Assembly: GCA_016179995.1 (NCBI GenBank)
Contig: JACPCC010000071.1
Location: forward strand, 1-6,863
DNA length: 6,863 nucleotides
Reading direction: 5' to 3'
From: Candidatus Woesearchaeota archaeon
Lineage (GTDB): Archaea > Nanobdellota > Nanobdellia > Woesearchaeales > GW2011-AR9
Under the pieces are notes generated by a model. The model made no database searches and was not told the origin of the DNA. It worked only from the letters and a program-made list of their open reading frames with translations. Shown here piece after piece: positions 5,592-6,863 of this stretch (position 1 is its first letter; every line of letters begins with the position of its first letter). A program made the position numbers and the translations under genes.

Positions 5592-5861
5592 TCTGAGAAA
5601 GTAAGGGCCATCATGACTCGAACTAAAGCACGGGATGTTTATGATTTATGGTTTTTATTGCAGGAGAATCTCTCTATTGATTTAGCCTTAATCAATGAGA
5701 AGCTGCAATTCTATAACTTAAAGTATTCTCTTGAGGAATTTCAAAAGCATCTTCATCTAAAGAAAGATATTTGGGAAACAGAATTGACACCATTAATAGC
5801 GCAAGTACCAAGTTTTAATGATGTAAAAAAACTAATTCTGGAAAAGATGAAGAAGGTTTAG
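5592..5861 (+). pseudogene. AbiEii-type nucleotidyltransferase toxin, C-terminal remnant
   Basis: The frame from 5592 reads SEKVRAIM then RTKARDVYDLWFLL, matching the conserved segment of AbiEii/AbiGii-family nucleotidyltransferases (DUF1814) in which a Glu-Lys pair and an R-x-K-x-R-D-x-Y-D-L motif come late in the domain. The remaining 60 residues, ending in PSFNDVKKLILEKMKKV, fit the usual helical C terminus. Family members are around 200-300 residues; here the catalytic N-terminal part (GS and DxD motifs) is missing, because an in-frame TAA at 5589-5591 and the end of the surface operon at 5566 leave no room. An ATG at 5613 could still begin an 82-residue product, but it would start inside a conserved motif and I see no promoter near it. 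I infer a dead fragment. No AbiEi antitoxin is visible in the window. Confidence 0.7.
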
Positions 5862-5880
5862 TTTCAAAAACACCCAAAAC

Positions 5881-5890
5881 TTTATATATT
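5881..5890 (+). promoter_or_regulatory. TATA box for the ATPase gene
   Basis: TTTATATATT lies with its centre about 27 bases before the ATG at 5912, the spacing of an archaeal promoter with a leaderless transcript. Unlike the two palindromic elements it is not symmetrical, and no minus-strand gene starts to its left. Confidence 0.6.
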
Positions 5891-5911
5891 AGTATCATAA
5901 TACTTAGTAAC

Positions 5912-6863
5912 ATGTTACGAAGCTTTATAAACCGTAAAACTGAACTGGAAGCCTTAAATAAAGCTTATCGCTCTTCTCGGGCAGAATTCTTTATTATTTA
6001 TGGCCGAAGAAGGATTGGAAAAACAGAGTTAATCAAAGAATTTGCTAAAGATAAACTCCATTTTTATCATCTAGCCAGGAGGCAAAGTCTAACTCTAGAA
6101 AAAGAGGAGTTAAGCAGGCGATTTGCTGAAAGGTTTAATATTTATCTACCAGCCGTGAATAGTTTTGAAGCTACTTTTAAAAATATTTTGGAGAAAATTC
6201 CTAAAACAGAAAAACTAATAATTATTATCGACGAATTTCCCTACTGGGTAGCTGAAGATGAAAACATTCTCTCGGAGTTTCAGCATCTTTGGGATGAATT
6301 TTTGCAGAACAGTTCAATTTTTCTAATCCTTTGTGGTTCTTACCTTAGTTTAATGGAAGAGAAGGTTCTTGGGGTTAAAAGTCCACTTTATGGAAGACGA
6401 ACTGGCCAGCTGAAAATAGAGCCTTTACCAGTAAACACACTAAAATATTTTGTTCCTAAATATAATCTTGAAGAGATAGTTAAAGTTTATGGTTCTCTGG
6501 GCGGAGTTCCTTTTTATCTTAAAGAAGTAGATGATGGGCTTTCCTTTTTTGAAAATGTCCGCAACACTTTCCTTAACAAATCAAATATTCTTAATAAAGA
6601 AGCAGAATTTCTCTTGCGGGAAGAACTGCGTGAAGTTAATGTTTATTTTAATATTCTGCGTGCGATAACTGAAGGAGCAACAACTATCTCTGAAATTGCC
6701 GCTAAATCACGGGTAGAAGTAAGCAATATCCATAAATATTTAGCCATTCTTCAAGGTTTAGCCCTTATTAAAAAAATAAAACCGCTAAATGCTCCAGTCA
6801 AAGAAAAACGTTATCTTTATCAGATTGAAGATAATTATTTTAGGTTTTGGCTGCGTTATATTT
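5912..6863 (+). CDS. Archaeal P-loop ATPase, ATPase_2/DUF234 type (partial)
   Basis: This family couples a STAND/AAA-like ATPase to a winged helix and a C-terminal nuclease-like DUF234 domain; its cellular role is poorly known, and many members are thought to belong to mobile or defence-associated gene sets. The first 317 residues are present and the gene continues beyond the window. NRKTELEALNKAY near the start is typical. Walker A is GRRRIGKT at 31-38, Walker B is IIIIDEFP with Asp107-Glu108, and a sensor-like CGSY follows. Residues about 255-293 form a winged helix (TISEIAAKSRVE, then IHKYLAILQGLALI). YQIEDNYFRFWLRY at the edge opens the DUF234 part. ATG 5912 is chosen for the TATA spacing and because family members begin just before the FxNR segment. 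The gene appears intact as far as it can be read. Confidence 0.88.
   Translation, partial: MLRSFINRKTELEALNKAYRSSRAEFFIIYGRRRIGKTELIKEFAKDKLHFYHLARRQSLTLEKEELSRRFAERFNIYLPAVNSFEATFKNILEKIPKTEKLIIIIDEFPYWVAEDENILSEFQHLWDEFLQNSSIFLILCGSYLSLMEEKVLGVKSPLYGRRTGQLKIEPLPVNTLKYFVPKYNLEEIVKVYGSLGGVPFYLKEVDDGLSFFENVRNTFLNKSNILNKEAEFLLREELREVNVYFNILRAITEGATTISEIAAKSRVEVSNIHKYLAILQGLALIKKIKPLNAPVKEKRYLYQIEDNYFRFWLRYI

Noticed and set aside
5752..5774. KKDIW shared by the AbiEii remnant and small gene A as a sign of common origin
   Set aside because: Five residues of common lysine-rich composition; the surrounding sequence does not align.

Overview
The window looks like a low-GC archaeal chromosome segment. 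It most resembles a DPANN-type lineage such as Woesearchaeota or Pacearchaeota; this placement is inferred and not tested. The support is: T/A-rich TATA boxes about 22-30 bases upstream of start codons with almost no leader; few Shine-Dalgarno sites; an archaeal-type P-loop ATPase; and two surface proteins built from thrombospondin, LamG and Cys-rich modules, a mix I associate with these archaea.

Layout, left to right. (1) 66-548 is the C-terminal part of an RNA ligase whose catalytic-lysine half is missing, probably a pseudogene. (2) 667-977 is a divergent pair: a 36-residue protein on the minus strand and a 48-residue secreted peptide on the plus strand, sharing a palindromic TATA element at 797-806. 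(3) The secreted peptide overlaps a PIN-domain nuclease gene (974-1462) by ATGA. (4) 1463-1602 repeats the divergent arrangement: a second minus-strand small protein, paralogous to the first, abuts the PIN gene tail to tail and diverges from a large secreted protein across another copy of the palindromic TATA. (5) 1602-5566 is a two-gene surface operon: an 885-residue secreted protein (type 3 thrombospondin repeats, LamG, Myxococcus-type Cys repeats), then, 2 bases later, a 434-residue membrane protein with two type 1 thrombospondin-like repeats. (6) 5592-5861 is the C-terminal remnant of an AbiEii-type nucleotidyltransferase toxin. (7) 5912 to the window end is an archaeal ATPase of the ATPase_2/DUF234 type, cut by the window edge.

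The most notable structure is the duplicated divergent module. Small helical gene, shared TATA palindrome, and signal peptide plus a CNWWC/GWFG motif occur twice about 780 bases apart, and the minus-strand start lies at the same distance from the palindrome centre in both. In one copy the exported product is only 48 residues and leads into a PIN nuclease; in the other it is the start of the large surface protein. The two surface proteins plausibly work together outside the cell in adhesion or cell contact. The flanking genes (ligase remnant, PIN, AbiEii remnant, ATPase) read as a turnover zone of defence and toxin-type genes around that operon.
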